Of a DNA stretch of 37,605 nucleotides, positions 8,910-16,224 are shown in pieces. Position 1 is the first letter of the stretch; each line of letters opens with the position of its first letter. Source of the DNA: Geobacter sp. (lineage in GTDB: Bacteria; Desulfobacterota; Desulfuromonadia; Geobacterales; Pseudopelobacteraceae); assembly GCA_025360785.1 (NCBI GenBank), contig JANYBN010000222.1, positions 1-37,605 of the forward strand, in the 5' to 3' direction. Position numbers and translations under genes: made by a program. The notes under the pieces were generated by a model that saw only the letters and a program-made list of their open reading frames with translations, was not told the DNA's origin and ran no database searches.

Positions 8910-9494
8910 ATGTTCAGAAAGCTTGCTGTAGCAACCGTCACACTGCTTATTTCAGTCGGTATTTCCTATGCCGCCGAGACCGTCAAACAGACGAAGAATC
9001 CAGTAGTCACTATGGAAACCAGCCTGGGAAACGTCAAAATAGAACTTTATGAAAAAGAGGCACCCTTAAGCGTCAAAAATTTTCTTGATTACACCAAAAG
9101 CGGATTTTACAGCGGTACCATCTTCCACCGCGTCATCCCCAGCTTCATGGCCCAGGGTGGCGGCTTCACCGTTGACCGCAAACAAAAGCCAACCAAAGCC
9201 CCCGTCAAGAACGAGGCCGCCAATGGCCTGAAAAATGATCGCGGCACCATCGCCATGGCCAGAACCGCAGCTCCTGACAGCGCCACAGCGCAATTTTTCA
9301 TCAATGTCGTCAATAATGACATGCTTAACCGCCCCAGTCCTGATGGCGCCGGCTATACGGTCTTCGGCAAGGTGATTGATGGAATGGATATCGTTGACAA
9401 AATTGTTTCGGTAAAGACTTCGAACGTAAACATGGTTTTTCAGAACCTTCCTGAAACCCCGGTCATAATCAAGTCTGTTAAAGTTTCGAAATAG
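8910..9494 (+). CDS. Periplasmic cyclophilin-type peptidyl-prolyl isomerase
   Basis: The 194-residue protein has a signal peptide (1-21, ending ISYA) and a complete cyclophilin fold. It shows catalytic Arg74 in IFHRVIPSFMAQGGG, a GTIAMART strand near 114-121 and AQFFINV near 127. It would speed proline cis-trans isomerisation in folding periplasmic proteins. AAAAAGGAG precedes the ATG. It heads a tight group with the LUD gene (8-base gap) and the ComF-like gene, although the functions seem unrelated. Confidence 0.93.
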   Translation: MFRKLAVATVTLLISVGISYAAETVKQTKNPVVTMETSLGNVKIELYEKEAPLSVKNFLDYTKSGFYSGTIFHRVIPSFMAQGGGFTVDRKQKPTKAPVKNEAANGLKNDRGTIAMARTAAPDSATAQFFINVVNNDMLNRPSPDGAGYTVFGKVIDGMDIVDKIVSVKTSNVNMVFQNLPETPVIIKSVKVSK

Positions 9495-9502
9495 GGATTC
9501 TC

Positions 9503-10156
9503 ATGGAAACGACAGAATCTCTTGTCAATTGGAGTTATGAACAGAAGTGCCGAAAAGCGGTGGAGTCGCTCGAAAAGAACGGCTTCACCGCACGGTACTG
9601 CGCAACATCACAGTCCGCAGCAGAATATATCATAGCGGGAGCGACCGACTCCAGCACAGTCGGTTTCGGCGGCTCAATGTCAATCACCTCTCTGGATGTG
9701 GAGAAACAGTTGCGAGATGGAGGTAAAGAGATTCTCAATCACACCTCCCCTGCTCTCTCGCGCGATGAAAAACTTGCGATTATGCGCCGTCAGCTGACCT
9801 GTGACCTGTTTCTGTCCGGCTGCAACGCTCTGACCCTGAACGGTGAACTGGTCAATATCGATGCCACAGGCAACCGGGTTGGAGCAATGCTCTTCGGTCC
9901 GCAAAAGGTGATTGTCGTCGTCGGTCGCAACAAACTGGTTGACGGCACGGTTCAGGATGCCATTGAGCGGATCAAGGCCTGGGCAACCCCGCCCAATTCA
10001 AAACGTCTCAACTTCAAAACACCTTGCTCATCTACCGGGTTATGCAGTGACTGCAACTCACCTGACCGGCTCTGCCGGGTGACCACCATCATTGATCGAA
10101 AGCCACGCTTTACCGACCTCCATGTTCTGGTAGTCAACACAGAACTTGGATTCTAG
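9503..10156 (+). CDS. LUD-domain protein (LutC/YkgG-like, lactate utilisation family)
   Basis: The 217-residue protein has the LUD fold signatures: VGFGGSMSITSLD (53-65), SGCNALTLNGELVNIDATGNRV (seen in parts at 105-126) and a FGPQKVIVVVGRNKL strand (131-145). LutC-type proteins partner iron-sulfur proteins LutA/LutB in L-lactate oxidation, but neither is adjacent. Four Cys (175, 181, 184, 191) cluster near the C-terminus and may bind metal or a cluster; this arrangement is common in solitary LUD proteins. The actual role is unknown. It is co-transcribed with the cyclophilin gene and abuts the next start exactly. Confidence 0.88.
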   Translation: METTESLVNWSYEQKCRKAVESLEKNGFTARYCATSQSAAEYIIAGATDSSTVGFGGSMSITSLDVEKQLRDGGKEILNHTSPALSRDEKLAIMRRQLTCDLFLSGCNALTLNGELVNIDATGNRVGAMLFGPQKVIVVVGRNKLVDGTVQDAIERIKAWATPPNSKRLNFKTPCSSTGLCSDCNSPDRLCRVTTIIDRKPRFTDLHVLVVNTELGF

Positions 10157-10888
10157 ATGTTTCCAGTCAAGCAGTTCCTCCATGTGCTGCTTGACGTTAT
10201 TCTCCCACCGATCTGCCACATCTGCCACTCATTTATCCCGAATGCCGGCAAACTTCACATCTGCACCGCATGCCTTGAGCGCCTGCCGCTTGTTTCATCA
10301 CCGCTCTGCCCGCTCTGCGGTATTCCTTTTACCGGGGCAGGCGGCGATCACCGCTGTGGCGCGTGCCTGACTCATCCACCCCATTTTGATTCAGCCCGTT
10401 CTCAATTTCTCTATGAAGGTCACATTCGCGATCTGATCCATGACTTCAAGTATAATCAGCAGACGCATCTTAGGTCAGCACTGGCGCTCTTATCCCTGGA
10501 AGCGGTGAATGGCTTTTTAACAGGCCATGAACCACACCTTATAATTCCTGTACCGTTACATCGCTCCCGCCTGCGCCAACGCGGCTTTAACCAGGCCGTA
10601 CTACTTGGAAAGGCATTGTCACGCCATCTCTCAATACCGATGTTGACGGATGCTCTCACAAGAACCAGACCAACGGAACCCCAGATCGGGCTTTCGGCAA
10701 CAGAGCGGCGGGTGAACGTGAAAGGAGCCTTTACGGTCTACAGACCCGACCGTATCGCAGGCAAACGAATACTGCTGCTGGATGATGTTATGACAACCGG
10801 CAGCACCATGGATGAATGTGCCAAAGAGCTGAAAAAATTCGGGGCAGAGGCTGTATTTGCCGCAACAATTGCCCGCACGGCACTATAA
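10157..10888 (+). CDS. ComF-family phosphoribosyltransferase-like protein
   Basis: The 243-residue protein has an N-terminal double zinc-finger with four Cys pairs (20/23, 36/39, 51/54, 67/70). A phosphoribosyltransferase domain follows, with the PRPP loop RILLLDDVMTTGSTMDE at 204-220 and the PVPLHRSRLRQRGFNQ motif at 131-146. ComF proteins support natural transformation in Firmicutes and Gram-negatives; many family members have no tested role. The ATG comes directly after the TAG of the LUD gene, suggesting translational coupling. Confidence 0.92.
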   Translation: MFPVKQFLHVLLDVILPPICHICHSFIPNAGKLHICTACLERLPLVSSPLCPLCGIPFTGAGGDHRCGACLTHPPHFDSARSQFLYEGHIRDLIHDFKYNQQTHLRSALALLSLEAVNGFLTGHEPHLIIPVPLHRSRLRQRGFNQAVLLGKALSRHLSIPMLTDALTRTRPTEPQIGLSATERRVNVKGAFTVYRPDRIAGKRILLLDDVMTTGSTMDECAKELKKFGAEAVFAATIARTAL

Positions 10889-10973
10889 TTTCCGGATCGT
10901 TTCAGTGAGACTTAAGAACGTCATAAGGGCTCGATAATCGCGGCGACAAGCCATTGTCCAACTGTTTATTTTC

Positions 10974-11003
10974 TTGACAACCTTGGTCTGCTTCCGTCAT
11001 GAT
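10974..11003 (+). promoter_or_regulatory. Putative promoter of the Rrf2 regulator
   Basis: A perfect TTGACA at 10974-10979 is followed after 18 bp by CATGAT (10998-11003), 35 bases before the chosen start at 11038. The -10 is weak. Rrf2-family genes are often autoregulated, but I see no clear palindrome here. Confidence 0.45.
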
Positions 11004-11037
11004 TTCTCGCATTTTCATTCTCAACGGAGTTACACGT

Positions 11038-11514
11038 ATGCGCCTCTCGACTAAAAGCAGATACGGCCTGCGAGCTATGCTAGACATCGCCTACAACTGC
11101 GGCCCTGCACCTGCCCAGATTCAAGACATATCACGAAGGCAACAGATTTCTCCACGTTATCTGGAGCAGATTTTCCAGAACCTGAAACGTGCAGGTCTCC
11201 TGAAAAGCAAACGTGGACCGCAAGGCGGATATGCTCTGTCACGTAAACCGGAAGAAATTACGGTTCTTGATATACTTAATGCCACTGAGCAGGATGTTTT
11301 ACTGGTTGACTGCGACGGAGCAACGCCAAAGAAACGGCGCCGCAAGACAGAATGTCCTTTTGAAGGCAAATGCGTCACCCAGACCGTCTGGGCAGAAGCA
11401 AACGCACTGCTTGACACTCTATTTGGCGGTATGACCCTGCAAACCCTTTGTCAGAGAGCCCGCGACATGGGTATTGAAAACGAGGCGGACCATCGCGTCA
11501 TGTACCACATCTAA
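11038..11514 (+). CDS. Rrf2-family transcriptional regulator, probably iron-sulfur sensing
   Basis: The ATG at 11038 (CGGAG 8 bases upstream) gives 158 residues beginning MRLSTKSRYGLRAMLDIA, the usual Rrf2 start. The winged helix includes YLEQIFQNLKRAGLLKSKRG and the GPQGGYALSR wing. Cys92, Cys106 and Cys112 follow, in a basic stretch and CPFEGKC motif like the three cluster ligands of IscR-type proteins. It may therefore sense Fe-S status, redox or cysteine metabolism. No isc or cys genes are adjacent, so its targets are elsewhere. The PAS-GGDEF gene starts 28 bases after the stop and may share its transcript. Confidence 0.92.
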   Translation: MRLSTKSRYGLRAMLDIAYNCGPAPAQIQDISRRQQISPRYLEQIFQNLKRAGLLKSKRGPQGGYALSRKPEEITVLDILNATEQDVLLVDCDGATPKKRRRKTECPFEGKCVTQTVWAEANALLDTLFGGMTLQTLCQRARDMGIENEADHRVMYHI

Positions 11515-11542
11515 CCTTCCCTAAATTCAGAAAGGTGAAACC

Positions 11543-12460
11543 ATGCTGGATACAGTCGATTTTTACCGCGAAATTTTGGACAACCTGTACGATGGCATCT
11601 TTTTTGTGGACAAGGAAGGGTGCATCACCTACTGGAATAAAGGCGCTACCAGCCTGACCGGTTATAGCTCTGCAGACGTTCAAGGCAGAAATTACTGTGA
11701 TATTTTTCAGCCGCTGGACAAACATGGCAACAATCTTTGTGAAAACAATATCTGTCCGATACGGCGCGTATTCGACATAGCAACTCTCACTGAAATTGAG
11801 GCTTATATCTGCCACAAGGAAGGTCACCTGCTGCCGATATCTATCCGGATCGCCCCGGTACGGGAGGTTAGTGAGCAATATGTGGTTGCGGTTGAAATTC
11901 ACAGCAGCAATTCACCACGCTATGCAATGCGGCAGCGACTTGAAGAACTTCAGGAACTGGCGATGCATGATCTGTTGACCGGTATCGCCAACCGACGCTT
12001 TGTTGAAATCAATCTTGCGGCACGACTGGAAGAATTTAAACGGTATGGTTTTGACTTTTCAGTAATGTTCATTGATGCCGATCATTTCAAAACCATCAAC
12101 GATACACATGGACATACTGTAGGGGATCGCATCCTCAAAATGATCAGCGCAACCATTGCCAACAGCCTCCGTTCCTTTGACATCATCGGACGATGGGGGG
12201 GCGAGGAATTCGTCGTACTATTGGTAAACACCAAAAAAGACGATCTGTTCAAGCTGACTGACCGGTTGCGCAGATTGGTTGAAAGTTCGGCACTGACACT
12301 TGATAACGGAGAAACGCTGAAGGTAACGGTTTCGGTCGGAGCGACAGCCGCGCAAAAGGGGGATTCAGTAGGGTCTCTTATTGAACGTGCCGACAAGCTT
12401 ATGTTTGAAAGTAAACGCCGCGGCAGGAATATGGTTTCGGTTGAATTCAAAGAGGATTAG
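11543..12460 (+). CDS. PAS-GGDEF diguanylate cyclase
   Basis: The 305-residue cytoplasmic protein has an N-terminal PAS domain (about 5-122; DGIFFVDKEGCITYWNKGA) that probably senses a small signal, and a GGDEF domain (about 140-300). The active-site GGEEF is at 219-223, with an inhibitory RSFD site (210-213) five residues before it. The guanine-contacting Asp195 in GHTVGD is kept, so it should make c-di-GMP, not be a Hypr cGAMP synthase, in which this Asp is Ser or Thr. AAGGTG precedes the ATG. Its targets are unknown. Confidence 0.95.
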   Translation: MLDTVDFYREILDNLYDGIFFVDKEGCITYWNKGATSLTGYSSADVQGRNYCDIFQPLDKHGNNLCENNICPIRRVFDIATLTEIEAYICHKEGHLLPISIRIAPVREVSEQYVVAVEIHSSNSPRYAMRQRLEELQELAMHDLLTGIANRRFVEINLAARLEEFKRYGFDFSVMFIDADHFKTINDTHGHTVGDRILKMISATIANSLRSFDIIGRWGGEEFVVLLVNTKKDDLFKLTDRLRRLVESSALTLDNGETLKVTVSVGATAAQKGDSVGSLIERADKLMFESKRRGRNMVSVEFKED

Positions 12461-12492
12461 ATTTTTATACATGCGGCAATCAGGAGCAGAGT

Positions 12493-12526
12493 TACGAAAG
12501 GGCGGCTATATAGCCGCCCTTTCGTA
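12493..12526. terminator. Bidirectional intrinsic terminator
   Basis: A perfect 34-base palindrome centred on CTATATAG (stem TACGAAAGGGCGGCTAT and its complement) is followed by TTTT on the plus strand. It lies between the convergent GGDEF and acetyltransferase genes and should stop both. Confidence 0.9.
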
Positions 12527-12528
12527 TT

Positions 12529-12978
12529 TTACAGATCCAGTATCATCGCATTTTCATCACAATCCGGAAATTTTGGACATTTTATACAATCGCCCCAGAC
12601 TTTATGAGGCAATTCGGCTTTATCCACCAGACGGAAGCCATGCTTGCCGAAAAAGTCAGGTTTATAGGTCAGACAAAATATCCGTTTCAGCCCTATTTCA
12701 CGGGCTTCAGCTATACAAGCCTGTACAAGACTACTGCCGATTCCCTTGCGACCTGCATCCTCCGTCACAGCAACAGAACGCACCTCGGCAAGATCCTCCC
12801 ACACAATATGCAATGCAGCAGCGCCCAGCAGAACACCATCCTCTTCAACAACGTAAAAATCGCGCATCGACTCATACAGTTCCGACAGCGAGCGGGAAAG
12901 CATATCCCCCCGGTTAGCAAAGGTCATCAGCAGTTTTTGAATATTCTTTATATCTGCAATCTGTGCTTTTCTGATCAT
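12529..12978 (-). CDS. GNAT acetyltransferase, short N-acetylglutamate-synthase-like type
   Basis: The 149-residue protein is a single GNAT domain with the acetyl-CoA loop DAGRKGIGSSL (74-84) and a YKPDFFGKHGF motif (105-115). The C-terminal CIKCPKFPDC (Cys131, 134, 140) matches the short ArgA-like family that makes N-acetylglutamate, the first step of arginine synthesis, in bacteria lacking the classical enzyme. That specificity is inferred from family resemblance. AAAGGGGAG lies before the ATG. It may be the last gene of a hypE-ybaK transcript (84-base gap). Confidence 0.88.
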   Translation of the reverse strand: MIRKAQIADIKNIQKLLMTFANRGDMLSRSLSELYESMRDFYVVEEDGVLLGAAALHIVWEDLAEVRSVAVTEDAGRKGIGSSLVQACIAEAREIGLKRIFCLTYKPDFFGKHGFRLVDKAELPHKVWGDCIKCPKFPDCDENAMILDL

Positions 12979-13062
12979 AAACTCCCCTTTCTAATCCTGA
13001 AAACAAGATAGTGCGTTCGCCAACCATTCTTCTGCCGAAAGAACAGAAAATATTTATGGTTA

Positions 13063-13548
13063 CTACCGGATGCCGACATTTACCAGATGCGGCTTCAGCA
13101 CCCTTATGAGTTCTGACGGAGCCATCTCGACAAGATAACCCCGCTTACCGCCGTTGATATAAATTTTTGGCAGACTGGCAATGCTCTCTTCCATATAGAC
13201 CGGCATCGTGTGACGAGTGCCAAATGGTGAAGTGCCTCCGACCAGATAGCCGCTCTGTTTTTGAGCGACATCAGCCGTGCAGGGAGAAACCTGCTTTACG
13301 CCCATCACACGCGCCAGCTCTTTGGTGGAAACCTGCAGGTCACCATGCATAAGGACAATCAGCGGCGCGCGGCTTTCATCCTCCATCACCAGCGTTTTAA
13401 TGACGGCATGCTCGTCAACACCCAGTTCACGGGAAGAGGCAGCAGTGCCCCCTTTTTCCTCGTAAGCGTAGAGGTGGTCGCAAAACAGAACTTTTTCGGC
13501 GCGCAGCTCACGTACCGCAGCGGTTACCGGTGCTTTTTCCTTTGCCAT
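13063..13548 (-). CDS. ybaK: Cys-tRNA(Pro)/Cys-tRNA(Cys) deacylase-like protein YbaK
   Basis: The ATG at 13548 gives 161 residues starting MAKEKAPVT, the usual YbaK start; a longer reading would overlap hypE without a ribosome site. The YbaK/EbsC fold is clear: VIKTLVMEDE, an FGTRHTMPVYMEE segment, and the INGGKRGYLVEMAP motif near the C-terminus. These enzymes hydrolyse mischarged Cys-tRNA(Pro) in trans. The start lies one base after the hypE stop, so it is translationally coupled to hypE; no functional link between the two is known to me. Confidence 0.93.
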   Translation of the reverse strand: MAKEKAPVTAAVRELRAEKVLFCDHLYAYEEKGGTAASSRELGVDEHAVIKTLVMEDESRAPLIVLMHGDLQVSTKELARVMGVKQVSPCTADVAQKQSGYLVGGTSPFGTRHTMPVYMEESIASLPKIYINGGKRGYLVEMAPSELIRVLKPHLVNVGIR

Positions 13549-13549
13549 C

Positions 13550-14563
13550 CTAGCAGATCCTCGGCAACTGTTCTCCGGAAAGCATATCAACAGAGCGCAT
13601 ACCGCCAATCACCGTTTCCATCTGCACCCGGCCGGCCGGACCAGCTTCAACAGAGCCGATTATGGCCGCATCGCCCCCCAGCCGATGTTTCCTCATGACA
13701 GACAAGGCATCGTTTGCAGCATCAGCCGACACAAATGCAAGCAGCTTTCCCTCGTTTGCCACAAACAGGGGATCCAACCCCAGAATCGAACAGACACCAC
13801 GCACCGCCGCTTTGACCGGCAACGCTTCTTCGCGCAGGGTTATGGCGACGCCGGACTGCTGAGCAATTTCCTTGATCGTGGTTGCCACGCCGCCCCTCGT
13901 AGGGTCGCGCAGCACATGGAGGTCAGCGCCCACCTCCACTAAAAGGTCGGCGACCAGACTATTTAAAGCCGCTGAATCGCTTTTTATTTCAGTTCCGACC
14001 TCAAGTCCTTCACGGCCTGCCATGACCGCAATGCCATGATCACCGATCGTGCCGTTAATAATAATAACATCTCCCGGCTGTGCATTGGCACCGTGAATCG
14101 GAAGATTATGTTCGACTGCGCCAACGCCGGAGGTCGTGATAAAAATCTTGTCCGCCTTGCCGCGCGGGACAACTTTGGTGTCGCCAGTAACAATGGCAAC
14201 CCCCGCAGCATCGGCCGCCGAGCGCATATCCTCCAGAATTGCCTTCAGATCCGCTTTACTGAAACCCTCTTCGATGATCAGACCTACACTCAACCAGAGC
14301 GGTCTGGCGCCCATCATTGCCAGATCGTTGACAGTACCGTGAACAGCCAGACTGCCGATGGTTCCGCCCGGGAAAAATATCGGATCAACGACAAAAGAGT
14401 CGGTTGTATAGGCGATCCGTCCGTGGATAGCTTCAAGCAGTGCCGCATCGTTCTGCCCGGAGGGTAGAGTCCCGCTGACAATAGGTATGATCAGTTCGTC
14501 AAGCAATTGGTGAGAGAGTCTGCCGCCGCTGCCATGTCCGAGAAGAATCAGGTCGTTATTCAT
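13550..14563 (-). CDS. hypE: Hydrogenase maturation protein HypE
   Basis: The 337-residue protein is full length, with the start GHGSGGRLSHQL, an AIVTGDTKVVPRG segment, the RDPTRGG motif and the ending LPRIC. The C-terminal Cys receives the carbamoyl group from HypF and is dehydrated with ATP to a thiocyanate, the source of the CN ligands of the NiFe-hydrogenase active site. AGGAGAA precedes the ATG. In many genomes hypE follows hypC and hypD; here it is first, next to a 302-base gap, with ybaK downstream. Confidence 0.97.
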   Translation of the reverse strand: MNNDLILLGHGSGGRLSHQLLDELIIPIVSGTLPSGQNDAALLEAIHGRIAYTTDSFVVDPIFFPGGTIGSLAVHGTVNDLAMMGARPLWLSVGLIIEEGFSKADLKAILEDMRSAADAAGVAIVTGDTKVVPRGKADKIFITTSGVGAVEHNLPIHGANAQPGDVIIINGTIGDHGIAVMAGREGLEVGTEIKSDSAALNSLVADLLVEVGADLHVLRDPTRGGVATTIKEIAQQSGVAITLREEALPVKAAVRGVCSILGLDPLFVANEGKLLAFVSADAANDALSVMRKHRLGGDAAIIGSVEAGPAGRVQMETVIGGMRSVDMLSGEQLPRIC

Positions 14564-14865
14564 GTAAATATTCTCCTGTAAATCTGTATTACTCTAGCAC
14601 GAAACAGGTGCATCTGTCACGCCGGCATTCCGGGTGAGATGTACCTGGACCAAGGTTTTGTTGAGAGGGCCGGCTTGACTGTTGCCTTGGAGAAGGCTTG
14701 AGATTGTATATAAATATTTCCAATGGTAGTGTTTTTTAGGCCCCGTTAAAACAATAAAAATGGTAAAATCCCAATTTATCCCGTCCAGGCTCTACTGCTA
14801 TTCAATCATCAGCCTGCTAATTCCAGACACGTTTATGTTTTATATAAAGCCCAAAGGACGAATCC
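14564..14865. other. Divergent intergenic region between hypE and the haem-GGDEF gene
   Basis: This 302-base region separates divergently read genes. It holds the likely hypE promoter (14591-14620), an AAAGGA ribosome site before the plus-strand ATG at 14866, and AT-rich stretches (TATATAAA at 14707-14714 and TATATAAA near 14841) that may belong to the plus-strand promoter. No RNA gene, riboswitch or convincing small gene is seen. Confidence 0.4.
14591..14620 (-). promoter_or_regulatory. Putative hypE promoter
   Basis: On the minus strand GTGACA (14620-14615) and TAGAGT (14596-14591) are 18 bp apart, 27 bases before the hypE ATG. They match the -35 in five of six and the -10 in four of six positions. 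Confidence 0.45.
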
Positions 14866-16116
14866 ATGAAGTTTCCATCCCTGCGTAAAATGAATCCGGC
14901 CATGATGTTTTACCTGAACCTGAGCCTGGTAATTTCTCTGGTGATAGTGGCCATCTACCTCGGCATCTACCTGCGCAACAATCGTCTGTTGATGGACTCG
15001 GTCAAGCAGCAAGCGGCTTCCTATTTCGATCTGATTGTGAGGGTGCGGCGGTGGAATGCAGGATTCGGCGGGATCTACGTGGAGAAGAAAAACGGCGTGG
15101 AGACCAACCGTTACCTGCGGGAGATCGGGACAGAACCGGATGTCGTTGTCGCTGACGGCCGGGTATTTACACTGCGCAATCCGGCGCTCATGACCAAGGA
15201 AATTTCTAATATCTTCAGCGAGCATAGCGGGATCCAGTTTCATATAACCAGCCGTCAGTTGCTCAACAAGGAGAACGCCCCTGATCTGTTCGAGCAGCGG
15301 GCCTTGAAGAGCTTTGAAGAGGGGAACCGGGAATTTTCGGAAATAGAGAGGGGACCAACCGGACCCAGGTATCGTTACATGGCGCCGCTGATGGTGGAGC
15401 AATCCTGCCAGAAGTGCCATTTCAAATTTAACTACAAGGTCGGTGATATCCGGGGCGGCATCAGCGTCAGCATTCCTTTTAAAAAGATCGAGGATGAGCT
15501 TGACCTTAACCTCAAAGCCATCATCGGCCTCTCCATCCTGTCGCTGGTACTTCTCCTGGGCTCGTCCTACCTGATGCTCAACCAGATGGCCGCGAAGATT
15601 GAGGCAGCAAATCTGGCGATCAAGGAAGCCTCCATCACCGACGAACTGACCGGGCTCCGTAATCGCCGTTTTCTGATGACACGTTTCAGTGAAGAGTTTG
15701 AACGGGCCAGACGTAACGGCGGGACGCTGGGTCTCATAATGATCGATCTTGACCATTTCAAGAGGATCAATGACACATACGGCCATCCCTTTGGCGATCT
15801 GGTGCTAAAGCGTGTTGCACAGTCTATTGAAGAGATGTTGAGGGATTACGACGTTGCAGGGAGATACGGCGGCGAGGAATTCGCTGTCGTGGCGACCGGG
15901 ACTTCGAGCAGCGACATGCTTTTGCTGGCCGAGCGCATCCGTCAAAGGATCGAACAGATGGAGATTCAGAACAACAAGACCACTGTCCGTGTGACGACAA
16001 GTGTCGGGGTTGCTGCTCTTGCCGATGGCGACACACTGGAAACCCTGTTGAAACGTGCCGATAATGCTCTGTATCAGGCAAAACATGAGGGGCGCAACCG
16101 TACGGTTCATTTGTGA
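14866..16116 (+). CDS. Membrane diguanylate cyclase with periplasmic c-type haem sensor domain (DUF3365-like)
   Basis: The 416-residue protein has a transmembrane segment (about 13-36), a periplasmic domain (about 37-215) of the DUF3365/Tll0287-like type with one c-haem motif CQKCH (181-185), and a second membrane segment (about 218-238). A cytoplasmic GGDEF domain (about 258-415) follows. The active site GGEEF is at 335-339, the inhibitory RDYD site at 326-329, and Asp311 in GHPFGD is kept, so the product should be c-di-GMP. The haem would let it sense redox state or a gas ligand outside the inner membrane. AAAGGA precedes the ATG. Confidence 0.93.
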   Translation: MKFPSLRKMNPAMMFYLNLSLVISLVIVAIYLGIYLRNNRLLMDSVKQQAASYFDLIVRVRRWNAGFGGIYVEKKNGVETNRYLREIGTEPDVVVADGRVFTLRNPALMTKEISNIFSEHSGIQFHITSRQLLNKENAPDLFEQRALKSFEEGNREFSEIERGPTGPRYRYMAPLMVEQSCQKCHFKFNYKVGDIRGGISVSIPFKKIEDELDLNLKAIIGLSILSLVLLLGSSYLMLNQMAAKIEAANLAIKEASITDELTGLRNRRFLMTRFSEEFERARRNGGTLGLIMIDLDHFKRINDTYGHPFGDLVLKRVAQSIEEMLRDYDVAGRYGGEEFAVVATGTSSSDMLLLAERIRQRIEQMEIQNNKTTVRVTTSVGVAALADGDTLETLLKRADNALYQAKHEGRNRTVHL

Positions 16117-16139
16117 TCATGGCGGCAGCGTATTAGCCC

Positions 16140-16168
16140 TTGACACAAGACAACTTATTCAAACAATA
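16140..16168 (+). promoter_or_regulatory. Putative promoter of the PocR-domain kinase gene
   Basis: TTGACA (16140-16145) is followed after 16-18 bp by an AACAATAC stretch (16162-16169) that can serve as a weak -10. It lies about 55 bases upstream of the ATG at 16225. Confidence 0.4.
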
Positions 16169-16224
16169 CAGCCGTTATTACTTCGCTATTTTTAAAGATC
16201 AATACTTCCATTGGAGTTACGACA

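Noticed and set aside
14639-14701. 20-codon ORF (MYLDQGFVERAGLTVALEKA) in the hypE intergenic region
   Set aside because: It has only a weak ribosome site and no homology or context; it could be a gene remnant but the evidence is too thin.
14833-15786. 317-codon minus-strand frame opposite the haem-GGDEF gene
   Set aside because: The plus-strand protein has clear membrane, haem and GGDEF motifs; the antisense product resembles nothing.
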